Assembly (NCBI GenBank): GCA_944800085.1
Contig: CALYLO010000002.1
Coordinates: forward strand, 186,001-250,000
Source of the DNA: Paenibacillus melissococcoides
GTDB taxonomy: Bacteria > Bacillota > Bacilli > Paenibacillales > Paenibacillaceae
Direction of reading: 5' to 3'
DNA: 64,000 nucleotides
The notes under the pieces are model-generated. The model did no database searches. It was not told where the DNA came from and saw only the letters and a program-made list of their open reading frames with translations. The translations under genes were made by a program, and so were the position numbers. How positions within the stretch are numbered: the stretch's first letter is position 1; each line of letters begins with the position of its first letter. Below, piece after piece: positions 17,999 through 27,540 of this stretch.

Positions 17999-18508
17999 AT
18001 GTCACATGCCCTAATATCGTCGCAATGGATGTCACTGCTTGTATCGCTCGCGGCCGGGACGGCGGTCATTGTGCTGCGCCTGCGCGCGTCCCGCAAGCCG
18101 ACATCCGCCAAAAAGATTATTATGCCGCCTGTCGGCATGGCCTCCGGATTTCTCATGTTTGTCGTGCCGGCGATGCGGATCCCGTGGACATGGGGACTTG
18201 CCGCTTTTGTAGCCGGCGCGGTATGCTTCTCGTACCCGCTTATCCGCACATCGCGGTTCGAGGTGAACGACGGGCAAGTGTACCTGAAGCGTTCGAATAT
18301 GTTCATCGTGGTCATCGTCGCGCTGTTGATTTTGCGGCTCATTCTGCATGATGTCGTGGAGCAGGTTGTCTCGATCACGCAGAGCGCGTCCATCTTCTTC
18401 ATCCTGGCGTTCGGGATGCTGCTTCCTTGGCGTGTGGCCATGCTGATGCAATACCGGAAGCTGACAGGTTCTGCGGATACAGGCGCGGAAGAGAACCGCT
18501 CCACGTAG
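17999..18508 (+). CDS. ccdC: CcdC-family membrane protein (cytochrome c biogenesis)
   Basis: 169 residues with four or five membrane segments. It resembles Bacillus CcdC (DUF1453): RLRASRKPTSAKKIIMPPVG near residue 30, a FSYPLIRTSRFEVNDGQVYLKRS loop, and a C-terminal PWRVAMLMQYRKL. CcdC is linked to the CcdA-dependent cytochrome c maturation route, though its exact role is not settled. The ATG at 17999 has AGGTG 7 bases upstream; an ATG at 17993 is too close. No other ccd gene is adjacent. A terminator follows. Confidence 0.85.
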   Translation: MSHALISSQWMSLLVSLAAGTAVIVLRLRASRKPTSAKKIIMPPVGMASGFLMFVVPAMRIPWTWGLAAFVAGAVCFSYPLIRTSRFEVNDGQVYLKRSNMFIVVIVALLILRLILHDVVEQVVSITQSASIFFILAFGMLLPWRVAMLMQYRKLTGSADTGAEENRST

Positions 18509-18630
18509 ACATGGCGGCGGACGGAGCTGACGTAACGGAACTGCCGGAACGGAGCCGCTGGATGCGGAAGCGCGGCCCCGCAGTTCATGTACCCGGCATG
18601 CAGCGCTATACACGAGGTTACGCCTATACG

Positions 18631-18670
18631 GAGTCCGCTTCTTCCCGAACATGGGAAGGGGCGGGCTCTT
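18631..18670 (+). terminator. terminator after ccdC
   Basis: GAGTCCGC and CTTCCC pair with GGGAAG and GCGGGCTC, followed by TTT. Confidence 0.65.
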
Positions 18671-18725
18671 TGTGTGGAGACCGTTCTAGGCATGCACAGC
18701 GTTTTGCCCTCGATCCCAAAATACG

Positions 18726-18759
18726 AAAAAGTCTGGCAACCTGTACACGCCTCAGACTT
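18726..18759 (-). terminator. terminator after the Rieske oxygenase gene
   Basis: On the minus strand AAGTCTG pairs with CAGACTT and is followed by a T run. Confidence 0.7.
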
Positions 18760-18768
18760 GTAAGCGGC

Positions 18769-19746
18769 TCAAGCGGTTCCCCACTCGACCCCGAGCTCCT
18801 TCAAATATTGGCGGTAAGCGATGCTGACTCGGTCGCATTTGAGCGACAGCTCCACCTGAAGGTCAAGCGGCAGATCCTCCGGCTTCTGGTTCTCGACGAC
18901 CGGCTTGTCCTGCGCGAAAATCATGTCTTGGAAGCTGGTAATCTCATTGTCGCTCAGCCCTGGAGCATAGCTGAACGAGATGATGCCGTAAGCAACGGAC
19001 GTCGCCGAGTCCTGCGGACGAACCGTCAGCAGAATCGACATGCGCTGCCCGTTCTCCTTGTCGCGCTTGACGAACTTGACCGTGAGCGGACGCGCAATCT
19101 CATACGTATAGTACACATGCTTCGCTTGTCCGCTACCATCCGGATCCGGCTGGAAAATCTCGATCTCCTCCGAACGGATGCCCTCCGGCACCCGATGCAC
19201 CCGATAATCTCCGATCTCGGTATGCGTCTCGACCCCGAGATAGCCTTCATGCACGACGGCCAGATGGCCGACATCGAGGAAGTTCTCCACGATCCGCGGC
19301 GGCTTCGCTTCGACGGTCTGCGGCCCCCAGACGACATGGCGCCATCCTTCCGCTTCATATTCCGGGAACGGGAACCACGGCGCGTCCTTCCCGCCGAGAT
19401 TGACCCAGATGAAGCCGTAACGCTCCTCACATCCGTATGCAGTCGCTTGCGCTTTCTTCGGAATGGCCTGCTCCGCCGGCAGCTGCGGAATGTGCGCGCA
19501 GGCGCCGGAAGGGTCGAATTCCCACGCATGATACGGGCATACGAGGTGCCCGTTCTTGACGCAGCCAAGCGATAACGCCGCTCCGCGATGGATGCACAGA
19601 TCCTTGAACGCATGCACGCCGTCCTCCGTGCGGAACACGACGACGCGCTCTCCCATGATGTGGACCTGGATCGGCTTCTCCTTTACCTCATCCGCCCGGC
19701 AGGCGACAATCCATTCCTTGCGCAATACTTCATCCTGGATGATCAT
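18769..19746 (-). CDS. Rieske [2Fe-2S] aromatic ring-hydroxylating oxygenase alpha subunit
   Basis: 325 residues. The Rieske cluster ligands are C51, H53, C70 and H73 (CIH and CPYH). The mononuclear iron site is N155, D158, H161 and H166 (ENFLDVGHLAVVH). The fold is that of VanA-like or N-demethylase-type oxygenases, which need a separate reductase; none is adjacent. Substrate unknown. The divergent neighbour is a nucleobase permease, so a purine-like substrate is plausible but unproven. The ATG at 19746 is chosen over a TTG at 19788; the upstream AAGGGA is somewhat far (about 12 bases). Confidence 0.85.
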   Translation of the reverse strand: MIIQDEVLRKEWIVACRADEVKEKPIQVHIMGERVVVFRTEDGVHAFKDLCIHRGAALSLGCVKNGHLVCPYHAWEFDPSGACAHIPQLPAEQAIPKKAQATAYGCEERYGFIWVNLGGKDAPWFPFPEYEAEGWRHVVWGPQTVEAKPPRIVENFLDVGHLAVVHEGYLGVETHTEIGDYRVHRVPEGIRSEEIEIFQPDPDGSGQAKHVYYTYEIARPLTVKFVKRDKENGQRMSILLTVRPQDSATSVAYGIISFSYAPGLSDNEITSFQDMIFAQDKPVVENQKPEDLPLDLQVELSLKCDRVSIAYRQYLKELGVEWGTA

Positions 19747-19834
19747 GATCTTGGTATATCCCTTTTTTATGGAAGTGTTATGAATCAATGAGAGTTTTGA
19801 TTCGAAAGTTCTACAATCAATCTATCCTTTTCTT

Positions 19835-19863
19835 ATTTTAGGAGATATATTCGAAGAAGTCAA
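19835..19863 (-). promoter_or_regulatory. sigma-A promoter of the Rieske oxygenase gene
   Basis: On the minus strand TTGACT (19863-19858) and TAAAAT (19840-19835) are separated by 17 bases. Confidence 0.65.
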
Positions 19864-19867
19864 TCCA

Positions 19868-19911
19868 AAACACGAACAATATATTGGTAAACAGAAATAA
19901 TATTCGTAAAT
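19868..19911. promoter_or_regulatory. possible PurR box pair between oxygenase and permease genes
   Basis: The forward box at 19868-19880 and the inverted box at 19899-19911 each match 11 of 13 positions of AWWWCCGAACWWT and are 18 bases apart. They overlap a candidate forward promoter (TTGGTA 19884-19889, TAAATT 19907-19912) and lie just upstream of the oxygenase promoter, so one dimeric site could govern both genes. Confidence 0.45.
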
Positions 19912-20010
19912 TATCTATACAAATCGGAGGATTGAATTTATAATCTGGAGTTGTGAGCTATATCACATCCAGGACTACATTCGAACCGCAATGGGAGGAA
20001 CAGCACACTT

Positions 20011-21357
20011 ATGGAACCGTCAACCAAGTCGAACAACCTTATCGTTGGAGTAGATGATAAGATCGGCGTCGGGAAGGCTTTTATTTTGGGCTTGCAGCAT
20101 GTATTGGCGATGGATTTGTACATTGCTCCAATCGTTATCGCCGGCCTGCTTAGTTTGAGCGCGTCGGACACTTCCTTTTTTATTCAAATGTGCTTTTTGG
20201 GAACGGGCATCGCGACCTTGATTCAGACCGGCTTCGGACTCCGGCTGCCGGTCGTTCAGGGACCGTCTTATGTGCCTATCGGGGCCATGGGGGCCATCGG
20301 CAGCAAGCTGGGGCTCGGCGCGATGACCGGGAGCCTGATTCCCGGGGCGCTGCTTATCGCCCTGCTGGGCATGCCGTTGAAATGGTTCGCCAAGGCAGTT
20401 CGCCGTGTCATCCCTCCGCTGGTCGGCGGCACGGTTATTCTCATTGTCGGTATTTCGCTTATGCCGGTCGGCATGAGCAATATTTATAGGGCGGAAGGCG
20501 ATCTGTGGACGAATGTGCTGATTGCCGCCGTCTCCGCGGGCGCGCTTATTCTCTGCATGCTGCTCGGCCGCCGTTCGAAGGGGCTGGGCACCGTGTCGCG
20601 CCTGATCTCCGTTATCGTCGCGATCGTGGTCGGCACGATTACCGCTTCCTTCTTCGGAACGGTCGATTTTACGCCGGTCGCTGAGGCGGACTTGCTGGCG
20701 ATTCCGAGCTTGTTCCCGTTCGGAGCTCCGGTCTTCGACCTGAGCGCCATCTTGACGATGGTCTTTGTCTATTTCATTATTCTGATCGAGACGACCGGAA
20801 CCTGGTTCGTCATCTCTCAAGTTACCGGCAAAGAGCTGACGGGCGAGCGCTTGAACCGCGCCGCCGCCGGCGAGGGACTCGGCTGCTTCGCCGGCGCCCT
20901 GTTCGGGGGCACGCCGATGACCGGCTACTCCTCGAACGCCGGCCTGATCGCGGTGACGGGAGTAGGCAGCCGCATGGCGATTATGGCGGGTGGCTTCATC
21001 CTGCTCCTGCTCGGCCTCGTGCCGAAGCTGTCTACGGCGATTACCTGCATTCCGGAGCCGGTTATCAACGGCATCTTCGGCGTCGTCTGTGTCGCGATTG
21101 TCGTGAACGGCCTCAAGGTCATTCAACTGATTGACCTTGATGAACGCGCGATGATGATTATCGGGGTGCCAGTCCTGCTGACGATGGCGGTGACGGTGCT
21201 GCCGAAGGACGCGCTGGTCGGTCTGCCTGACTTCGCCGTCTATATTTTATCTTCCGGTATTACCGCCGGCGCGATCGCCGCGCTCGTGCTGAACCTGATT
21301 ATTCCGGGCGGGCGCGCTGCTTCGGCCAAGGACGCGGCAACGGATACGGCGGCTTAG
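20011..21357 (+). CDS. NCS2-family nucleobase permease (xanthine/uracil/urate type)
   Basis: 448 residues, about 12-14 membrane segments. The NCS2 signature regions are LGLQHVLAMDLYIAP near residue 27, a VVQGPSYVPIGAMGAIG block near residue 82, and GGTPMTGYSSNAGLIAVTGVGSR near residue 298 (GxxPxTxxxxNxG type). The first helix differs from classic UraA (MDLYIAP instead of the usual MF/Y-GA segment), so the substrate may not be uracil; xanthine or urate carriers are closer guesses. GGGAGG lies 12 bases before the ATG. Divergent from the Rieske oxygenase gene; a bidirectional terminator follows. Confidence 0.88.
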   Translation: MEPSTKSNNLIVGVDDKIGVGKAFILGLQHVLAMDLYIAPIVIAGLLSLSASDTSFFIQMCFLGTGIATLIQTGFGLRLPVVQGPSYVPIGAMGAIGSKLGLGAMTGSLIPGALLIALLGMPLKWFAKAVRRVIPPLVGGTVILIVGISLMPVGMSNIYRAEGDLWTNVLIAAVSAGALILCMLLGRRSKGLGTVSRLISVIVAIVVGTITASFFGTVDFTPVAEADLLAIPSLFPFGAPVFDLSAILTMVFVYFIILIETTGTWFVISQVTGKELTGERLNRAAAGEGLGCFAGALFGGTPMTGYSSNAGLIAVTGVGSRMAIMAGGFILLLLGLVPKLSTAITCIPEPVINGIFGVVCVAIVVNGLKVIQLIDLDERAMMIIGVPVLLTMAVTVLPKDALVGLPDFAVYILSSGITAGAIAALVLNLIIPGGRAASAKDAATDTAA

Positions 21358-21387
21358 CTACTATCGATCGTTGATTCCGATAAACAA

Positions 21388-21424
21388 ATAACCCCCGCTG
21401 CGCCCTCATGGCAGCGGGGGTTAT
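21388..21424. terminator. bidirectional terminator
   Basis: ATAACCCCCGCTGC (21388-21401) pairs perfectly with GCAGCGGGGGTTAT (21411-21424). It separates the permease gene from the convergent ktrB-like gene. Confidence 0.85.
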
Positions 21425-21426
21425 GG

Positions 21427-22764
21427 TTACCCGATCATGATTTTCCCTTCCGGATAGCGATAGAGCGATTGCTCCCGGCGATTGCCGAGCGCGTAGGCGA
21501 GCGTCATGGGCCCGATTCTGCCGATGAACATCGTCATGGCGATGACGAGCTTCCCGAAGGGGGAGAGCTCGGGGGTCAGCCCCATCGACATGCCAACCGT
21601 CGCCACGGCCGAGACGGTGTCGAACAGAATGCTGATGAACGGCACATCCTCGGTGAACGCGAGCAGCATCGAGACCGACAGCACCATGAACAACGCCAGA
21701 AAAATCACCGTCAGCGCCTTGATGATCAGATCCTTCGGCAGGCGGTGGCGGAACAGCACGGCATCCTCGCGTCCCTTCAGCATCGCATAGACGGCCGCCA
21801 TCAGAATCGCGAACGTCGTCGTCTTAATCCCGCCGCCCGCGGAGCCGGGCGAAGCGCCGACGAACATGAGCATAATCAGGAAAAATTGCGTCACCTGGCG
21901 CATATCCGCCACATCCAGCGTTACGGTTCCGGAGGAGCGGGTCGATACCGACTGGAAGAAGGAAGCATACAGCTTGCCTTCCCAGCTCATCGATCCGAGC
22001 GTATAGCTGTTCGAGAATTCGAAGATGAAGAGCAGAACCGCCCCGCCCGCGACGAGAATCGCCGTCATCGACATGACGACCTTGGAGTGCAGCGAGAGCC
22101 GCCGCTTCTTCGGATAATCATACAGCTCCGCCAGCACGATGAAGCCAAGACCCCCGGCGATGACCAGGAAGAAGGCGACGAGATTGGTCACCCCATCCTC
22201 GGCGAACTGCTGGAAGCTGTCGCCGAACAGGTCGAAGCCCGCGTTGTTGAACAAGGATATCGAATGGAAAAGACTATACGCGAATGATTGCCCGAGCGGC
22301 ATCGTCTGTCCCCAATGCAGCGTCAGCACGACGGTGGCCGACGATTGGATGATGACGACGAAGATGATGACCCGCCGAATCGTGCGCACAATCCCTTCCA
22401 TGCTGTTGGCGTTGATCGACTCCTGCAGGATAAGGCGTTCGCGGAGCGATATCTTTTTCCCCAGCATCAGATAGAACAGCAGGGCCACCGACATGAAGCC
22501 GATGCCCCCAATCTGGACGAGGGAAATAATCACGCCTTGTCCAAAGGCAGAAAAGGTCGTGCCGACATCGACGACGACCAGCCCGGTTACGCAGACGGCG
22601 GAGGTCGCCGTAAATAACGCATCCACGAAGGAAATGGAATGACCCGGCGCCAGCGAGACAGGCAGCTTCAGCAGCAGGGTTCCGATTGAAATAATAAACA
22701 GAAAACCCGTCACCAGCACGCGGGCGGGCGTCCAGTGCAGCGTCCTTTTTTTCAACAGGTTCAT
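21427..22764 (-). CDS. ktrB: K+ transporter subunit KtrB (TrkH/Ktr family)
   Basis: A 445-residue potassium uptake channel-like membrane subunit, normally paired with a cytosolic KtrA/KtrC RCK protein. Four P-loop-like segments typical of the family are visible, such as TATSAVCVTGLVVVD, FHSISLFNNAGFDLFG and a PGSAGGGIKTTTFAILM block. AAGGAG lies 9 bases before the ATG at 22764; the reading frame extends eight codons further but without a ribosome site. No RCK gene is adjacent, so KtrB would use a partner encoded elsewhere. No c-di-AMP riboswitch is seen upstream. Confidence 0.9.
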   Translation of the reverse strand: MNLLKKRTLHWTPARVLVTGFLFIISIGTLLLKLPVSLAPGHSISFVDALFTATSAVCVTGLVVVDVGTTFSAFGQGVIISLVQIGGIGFMSVALLFYLMLGKKISLRERLILQESINANSMEGIVRTIRRVIIFVVIIQSSATVVLTLHWGQTMPLGQSFAYSLFHSISLFNNAGFDLFGDSFQQFAEDGVTNLVAFFLVIAGGLGFIVLAELYDYPKKRRLSLHSKVVMSMTAILVAGGAVLLFIFEFSNSYTLGSMSWEGKLYASFFQSVSTRSSGTVTLDVADMRQVTQFFLIMLMFVGASPGSAGGGIKTTTFAILMAAVYAMLKGREDAVLFRHRLPKDLIIKALTVIFLALFMVLSVSMLLAFTEDVPFISILFDTVSAVATVGMSMGLTPELSPFGKLVIAMTMFIGRIGPMTLAYALGNRREQSLYRYPEGKIMIG

Positions 22765-22857
22765 GAAGAAGGTCTCCTTTTGGTCCACAACGAAAAAATA
22801 ATGATCGCAACGACGCCGGCTCGGCGCCGAATCGGATGGGAACGTAAAACGAAGACT

Positions 22858-22886
22858 AGTATATCGTTCTCCGCTTCCGTTGTAAA
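22858..22886 (-). promoter_or_regulatory. sigma-A promoter of ktrB
   Basis: On the minus strand TTTACA (22886-22881) and TATACT (22863-22858) are spaced by 17 bases. Confidence 0.65.
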
Positions 22887-23019
22887 CAAGCGTTCCATGT
22901 TTTAATGAACATTTTCCTATTCTCTGGGATGGAATGCAAGCTTTTGGCGGCGGAAGGCGGACGCGTTTTGCCGTATAATGGACAGTGTGCCGATAGGTTT
23001 AGAAAAAGGAGGAAAAAGC

Positions 23020-23448
23020 ATGGGAAGCTGGTTATGGTTCGCTTTGCTGTCAGCCGTGATGGCGGCGCTCGTCTCGCTCTTCGGCAAGCTTGGCATGAAG
23101 AATGTCGATCCGGACACCGCCACCGCCGTGCGGGCGGTCATTATGGCCGTGTTCCTGTTGGGCGTGCTGGCCATTCAGGGCAAGCTGACGCAGGTCGGGG
23201 AGATTCTCGCCAACCGGAAGGCGCTGCTCTATATCGTGCTGAGCGGGGTAGCAGGCGCGCTGTCATGGTTGTTCTACTTTATTGCGATTCAGAAAGGCGA
23301 GGTCTCGAAGGTGGCGCCGGTCGACAAGCTCAGCGTCGTGTTGGCCGTGGGGTTGGCATTCCTGTTCCTGGGGGAGCGCTTGTCGCTTGTCGCCAGCCTG
23401 GGCGTGCTTCTGATTACCGTCGGGGTCATCATGACGGCGATCGGCTGA
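23020..23448 (+). CDS. EamA-domain transporter, single-domain (half-size)
   Basis: 142 residues with five membrane segments: one EamA (DMT superfamily) unit instead of the usual two, so it probably works as a homodimer like small multidrug resistance proteins. The conserved end PVDKLSVVLAVGLAFLFLGERLS is typical. Substrate unknown. AAGGAGG precedes the ATG at 23020; the upstream in-frame codons back to 22978 have no ribosome site. Confidence 0.85.
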   Translation: MGSWLWFALLSAVMAALVSLFGKLGMKNVDPDTATAVRAVIMAVFLLGVLAIQGKLTQVGEILANRKALLYIVLSGVAGALSWLFYFIAIQKGEVSKVAPVDKLSVVLAVGLAFLFLGERLSLVASLGVLLITVGVIMTAIG

Positions 23449-23502
23449 GCGGAGCAAGGAGAAGAGACTTGCAATCATACATATGCGAAGCGGCCCAAGG
23501 TA

Positions 23503-24495
23503 TCATGCCCAAGGCCGCCCGTATACTTTCCAATTGACATACCACCGGCTAATCCAATGTGTCGAGACATGAATCAGGATAAAGGCAACGAGCAGCACCG
23601 GTTTAAGAAAAGCAAATAAGACCCAAATGACAAACCATATCCACGGATTCAGCTTCTGGAACCACTGGGCCGGCAGCCAGACGAGGCGAAAGGCCAGGTT
23701 GGCCTTCTGCAGCGTGTCCATATACTCCTCCCGGACCTGGGCATCGTCCGGATCCAGGCGGACGGCCTTCTCCATCAGTCGGAGCGAGTGCTCCTTCTCC
23801 CCGCGCTGGTCGGCTGCCCATGCGAGCTGCATCAGCGTGTAGGCATGCTCCTCTTCCATCGCCAATGCCTGGCGTTCGGCTTCCTTCGACTCCGCCGTCC
23901 GCTGCAGCTGCGCCAATACATAGCTGTAGGTGGCGTAAGCGAGTCCGGCCGGCTCGATATCGATGCACCGCTCCAGCGAGAGAACGGCTTGCTCCAGCGC
24001 GCCCTTGCGCATCTGGTGCTGCGCGAGCAGCAGATGCGGCGTCGGGTCGTCGGGCGCCATCGCGATCAACTGCCGCGCCGCCGTCTCGAACGCAACCCAC
24101 TCTCCCCGGTCATAATAGATGCCCATCCGCACCCGCCAGGCGTCCGGCTGATAAATGTCCCGCCGCAGCGCTTCTCCCGCCCAATCGAGAGCTTTATCCG
24201 GATCGACGGGCTTATGAACGACGGCAGCCAGCGACATAATGGTCGGATGCTCCGGATATTCCAATTGCAACCGCATGGCTTCCCGCAGCGCTCCCTGATA
24301 CTCTTGCTTTTGGTATAGCTGGTTGATGCGCTGGATCGCCTGCTGCAAATATCGAATCGTATGTTGATCGTACTCTTCCCTGCCGCAGGCCGAATTCGAT
24401 TCGTCTGCCGCCGGGGTCTGCTCCTGCGCCGCCGGAGGACATGGTTCGGTGTCTTGCGTGTCCTGAACCGGCTCTTGATGCGCATTCCGCGTCAT
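23503..24495 (-). CDS. tetratricopeptide-repeat membrane protein
   Basis: A 330-residue protein: an acidic, Gln-rich N-terminal tail (about 1-45), several TPR-like helical repeats (about 45-250, e.g. YQPDAWRVRMGIYYDRGEW, KAVRLDPDDAQVREEYMD), and one or two C-terminal membrane segments (WIWFVIWVLFAFLKPVLLV). It is probably a membrane-anchored scaffold with TPRs in the cytoplasm. GGAGGTGA lies 7 bases before the ATG. Partner unknown. Confidence 0.75.
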   Translation of the reverse strand: MTRNAHQEPVQDTQDTEPCPPAAQEQTPAADESNSACGREEYDQHTIRYLQQAIQRINQLYQKQEYQGALREAMRLQLEYPEHPTIMSLAAVVHKPVDPDKALDWAGEALRRDIYQPDAWRVRMGIYYDRGEWVAFETAARQLIAMAPDDPTPHLLLAQHQMRKGALEQAVLSLERCIDIEPAGLAYATYSYVLAQLQRTAESKEAERQALAMEEEHAYTLMQLAWAADQRGEKEHSLRLMEKAVRLDPDDAQVREEYMDTLQKANLAFRLVWLPAQWFQKLNPWIWFVIWVLFAFLKPVLLVAFILIHVSTHWISRWYVNWKVYGRPWA

Positions 24496-24763
24496 CCTCC
24501 ATCACCTCCAAGTATTTTCTTATGCTGTCTAGAACGATGGATATGTGATCCGTATCCACGGTAACATGTGATTGTCTTGATTGCTGGCGAATCGGGGCGG
24601 ATTCCACAAGCTCCTCATCCAATTGCGGGACATGCCGGGATTGCGGGTTCGTTCACGGTTCTGATGCGCGATGCTGCCGCGCTCGGCGAATGCAAGCAAC
24701 GATTGCAAGCTCATCATATTGTAGATCTAGTCAGCGCGGGGAGCAAGTGGAAAGCGGGGAAGC
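24496..24763. other. intergenic stretch without a supported gene
   Basis: Short frames are open on both strands, but none has a ribosome site or protein-like composition. It lies upstream of the TPR gene and presumably holds its promoter, which I could not locate. Confidence 0.4.
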
Positions 24764-24781
24764 TTGGACAAATGTGTCCAA
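24764..24781. promoter_or_regulatory. perfect palindrome, possible operator
   Basis: TTGGACA and TGTCCAA flank a 4-base centre. It lies between the terminator of the MFS gene and the TPR gene. The cognate regulator is unknown. Confidence 0.35.
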
Positions 24782-24791
24782 ACGGTGAAGA

Positions 24792-24831
24792 ACCGCAATC
24801 CGAAGCGGCGGAGGCCGCGACGAATTGCGGT
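24792..24831 (-). terminator. terminator after the MFS gene
   Basis: ACCGCAAT pairs with ATTGCGGT on the minus strand, with additional C/G pairing inside and T-rich sequence after. Confidence 0.6.
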
Positions 24832-24842
24832 GCTGTCAATCA

Positions 24843-26104
24843 TTATGCGCCGGCATCTTGCGCCCATTCGTTCAGCGTGCGATCCTTCGGCAGCAGCAGA
24901 GCGAGAACGCCCAGGACCGGCAGGAAGCCGCACACGATCATAATCCGGGTAATGCCGAAGCCGTCGATGAAGTATCCGAGCGCCAAGGCGCCGACACCGC
25001 CCATCCCGAAGGCGAAGCCGGTGATAAGGCCGGAGACCGTGCCGATATTGCCCGGATGAAGCAGCTGCGCGTAGATGACGGTCACCGAGAAGCTGGAGAG
25101 CAGGATGAAGCCGGTAAGGGCCAGCAGCACCCCGGCCCAGAACAGATTGACGAACGGCAGCAGCAGCGCCAGGGGCGCGGTGCCGAGCATCGAGGCCAGG
25201 ATGAGATTGCGGCGGCCGAACCGATCCGCCAGCGGCCCGCCGAAGAAGGTGCCTACCGCGCCTGCCCCCAGGAATAGGAAGATATACAATTGGGCTTGGT
25301 CCAGCGTTAGCTGATAATCTTCCATTGAATAAAAGGCGTAATAGCTTCCGATGGCAGCCCCGTACCAGGAACGGACGAAAACGATCACGACGAGAATCAG
25401 GGTCGCCCAGGCGATGCTTTTGCGCCTTGCCGGGTCCATCTTGCGCTGCTGATGGCGCTTCGCGAAAGTGTATCCGGCGTCGAGCATGCCGCGGTACCAG
25501 CGTGCGATATACGTCTGCACGGCGATGCCGGCCCCCGCGATGAAGGTGAAGCCGAGCGCTCCCATCTGACCGAAGGGGATAAAGACCCACTTGGTCAGCA
25601 TCGGGGCAAGGGATTGTCCGGTGTTCCCGCCGACCTGGAAGATGGATTGGGCAAGGCCTTTGCGAAGTCCGGCGGCCATATGGGCGACGCGCATCCCTTC
25701 GGGATGGAAGGCGGCGGAGCCGAGTCCGACGAGGATGACGGCCAGCAGCACCAGCCCGTAATTCGGCGCCAGCGCCAAGAGCAGCACGCCGAAGAACGTG
25801 AACGTCATGCCGATGGGCAGCAGCGCCGGCGTCGGCCGCCGATCGGCCGCATAGCCGACAACGGGCTGCATAATCGAAGCGGTGAAGTTGATCGCGAAGG
25901 CGATCCAGCCGATCTGTCCGTACGAGAGCCGCATCGTATCTTTCAATATCGGAAAAATCGCGGGAATGACGGCTTGAATCGAGTCATTAACAGATGGACG
26001 AAGCTGATGGCCAACAGAATGCGGAAGACCGTATCCTGCTGCGGGCTTGACTGCTTGAGCAGATCGGGAGCCGGGCGCGAGGCGGCTAGCGGTTTGCTGT
26101 TCAT
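24843..26104 (-). pseudogene. MFS transporter (fosmidomycin-resistance type), frameshifted
   Basis: A 12-segment major facilitator related to Fsr. The N-terminus is read from ATG 26104 (AAGGAG six bases upstream) up to LLAISFVHLL, then the sense moves to another frame from NDSIQAVIPAIFPILK to the normal end at 24843. The shift falls at about 25986-25990, where one A seems to be missing. Conserved features remain: YAADRRPTPALLPIG and FHPEGMRVAHMA. It may be inactive, or the base may be a sequencing error. Without the shift it would be about 420 residues, normal for the family. Confidence 0.75.
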
Positions 26105-26293
26105 GTGCAGCTCCTTTCCTGACGGATTTATCGTAATAACGGCCACGCGTCCTTCTCAAACCGGACACCGGATGGAAAGGACGGGAATGGGCCGTTCAAT
26201 GACCGTTCTGAAGATAAGGCCATGTCCCGCCGAGTTCATCGGGATGATGCTACGATACAAGTTTTTGCGACGGGGCGCAATCCAAATTATTCC

Positions 26294-26778
26294 TCATATC
26301 GGAGCGCTATCCGGGCTTTCCCGCCGCCGGAAGCGGTCAGGCGCGGGATATCGCAATGGAGCGGCCGCTTGGCCGGATAACGCGAAGCCGGCCTGCGGAA
26401 GCAAGCCGGCAGACCGGGACAGGGCGGGCGTATCCGCGATGAACAGGGTCAAAATAATGGCTGCCACCGTCATCACGGCAGCGATGGCGCCTTTGCCAAT
26501 CAGCACCTCGAACGGTCTGGCCGGCGAGAGCATCAGCACCCGCAATGTATGTTGTTCTTTCTCCTCGGCGACCATCATTGCGATCACGGAGGACCCCGTA
26601 ATCGTCAAGGCCATATTGATGGGCAGCGCCAGCACGCTGATCCCCACTTCCTCTCGGCTGCGGAAGAGGAAGGCGAAGATGATCGGCAGCGGCCATGCTT
26701 AACAGAACGGGACTGCGGAGGCAATCCTTCCATTCTTTCTCGACAATCGCCGAGATTCGTTTCCATGCGTAAGTCATA
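26294..26778 (-). pseudogene. ABC transporter permease, frameshifted and truncated
   Basis: It starts MTYAWKRISAIVEKEWKDCLRSP at 26778, overlapping the expected stop of the ATPase gene upstream. An extra base near 26692-26695 shifts the frame; sense resumes as PLPIIFAFLFRSREEVG and continues through MVAEEKEQHTLRVLMLSP, typical of ABC-2 type permeases. The protein then ends after about 150 residues, far short of the usual 240 or more. Not functional as read. Confidence 0.6.
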
Positions 26779-27540
26779 ATACGGCTCCCCCCAGTAACTT
26801 TTATAAAAATATCGCTCAACGACGGTTCATTGGAATGAATGGACACCAGCTTCCCGGATGTAATCGCCTCGGATACGCGGCGCGCACCCTCCTCGTCGCA
26901 GGCCACCTGGTATGACCGGTCCGTGGTCGTGACCGTAATCGTCGCATCGCCATAGCGGCGGCGAAGCAGCTGCGGCGTATCCATGGCGCCGATGCGCCCC
27001 TGGTGCAGGAACGCGATCCGATCGCAGAGCGTCTCCGCTTCTTCCATGTCGTGCGTGGAGAGGAAGATGGTCGTCCCCGCGCGATTCAGCTCTTTCAACG
27101 ATTCGTGAATCCGGCGGGCGTTCCCCGGATCGAGCGCCGATGCCGGCTCATCCAGGAACAGAATCTCCGGCCGGTGAAGCAAGGCCCGTGCCAAGGTGAC
27201 GCGCTGCTTCATTCCTTTGGACAGATTTTGGACGACGGTCTGCCGGTCGTCGGCCAGGTTCACCTGCTCCAGCGCTTCCGGCACTCTGCTGGCGGGCACC
27301 TGGTACAGCCTGCAGAACAATTCCAGATTGTCCTGCACCGACCGGTCATACAAAGTGCTGTTGTCGGTCAGGATGCCGATGCGGGATAAATGATGGTAGC
27401 ACTGCGCTTCCGTCATACGGGCGACATCCTGCCCGAATACGCGCGCCGTCCCGGGATGTAGGCAGCAGTTGGGCGGTCAATATTTTAATCGTAGCCGTCT
27501 TGCCGGAGCCGCTTGGCCCAAGGAAGCCGCCGATGAAGGC
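26779..27540 (-). pseudogene. ABC transporter ATPase, frameshifted
   Basis: Walker A GPSGSGKT is read in one frame near 27510, then a shift at about 27455-27465 moves the rest to the frame starting MTEAQCYHHLSRIG. The signature LSKGMKQR, Walker B ILFLDEP and STHD switch His are all intact. A run of six C (26788-26793, minus-strand G) probably carries another extra base: with five, the gene would end TGA overlapping the permease ATG. It belongs to the drug/lipid ABC-2 exporter class. At least two indels. Confidence 0.6.

Noticed and set aside
18427..19575. 382-codon plus-strand frame opposite the Rieske gene
   Set aside because: Crosses the ccdC end and two terminators; no start signal; Rieske ligands on the other strand are decisive.
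22765..23019. c-di-AMP riboswitch before ktrB
   Set aside because: The leader shows no ydaO-type conserved segments; only a promoter is supported.
24529..25059. ORFs on either strand upstream of the TPR gene
   Set aside because: No ribosome site, composition not protein-like, and overlap with the MFS terminator.
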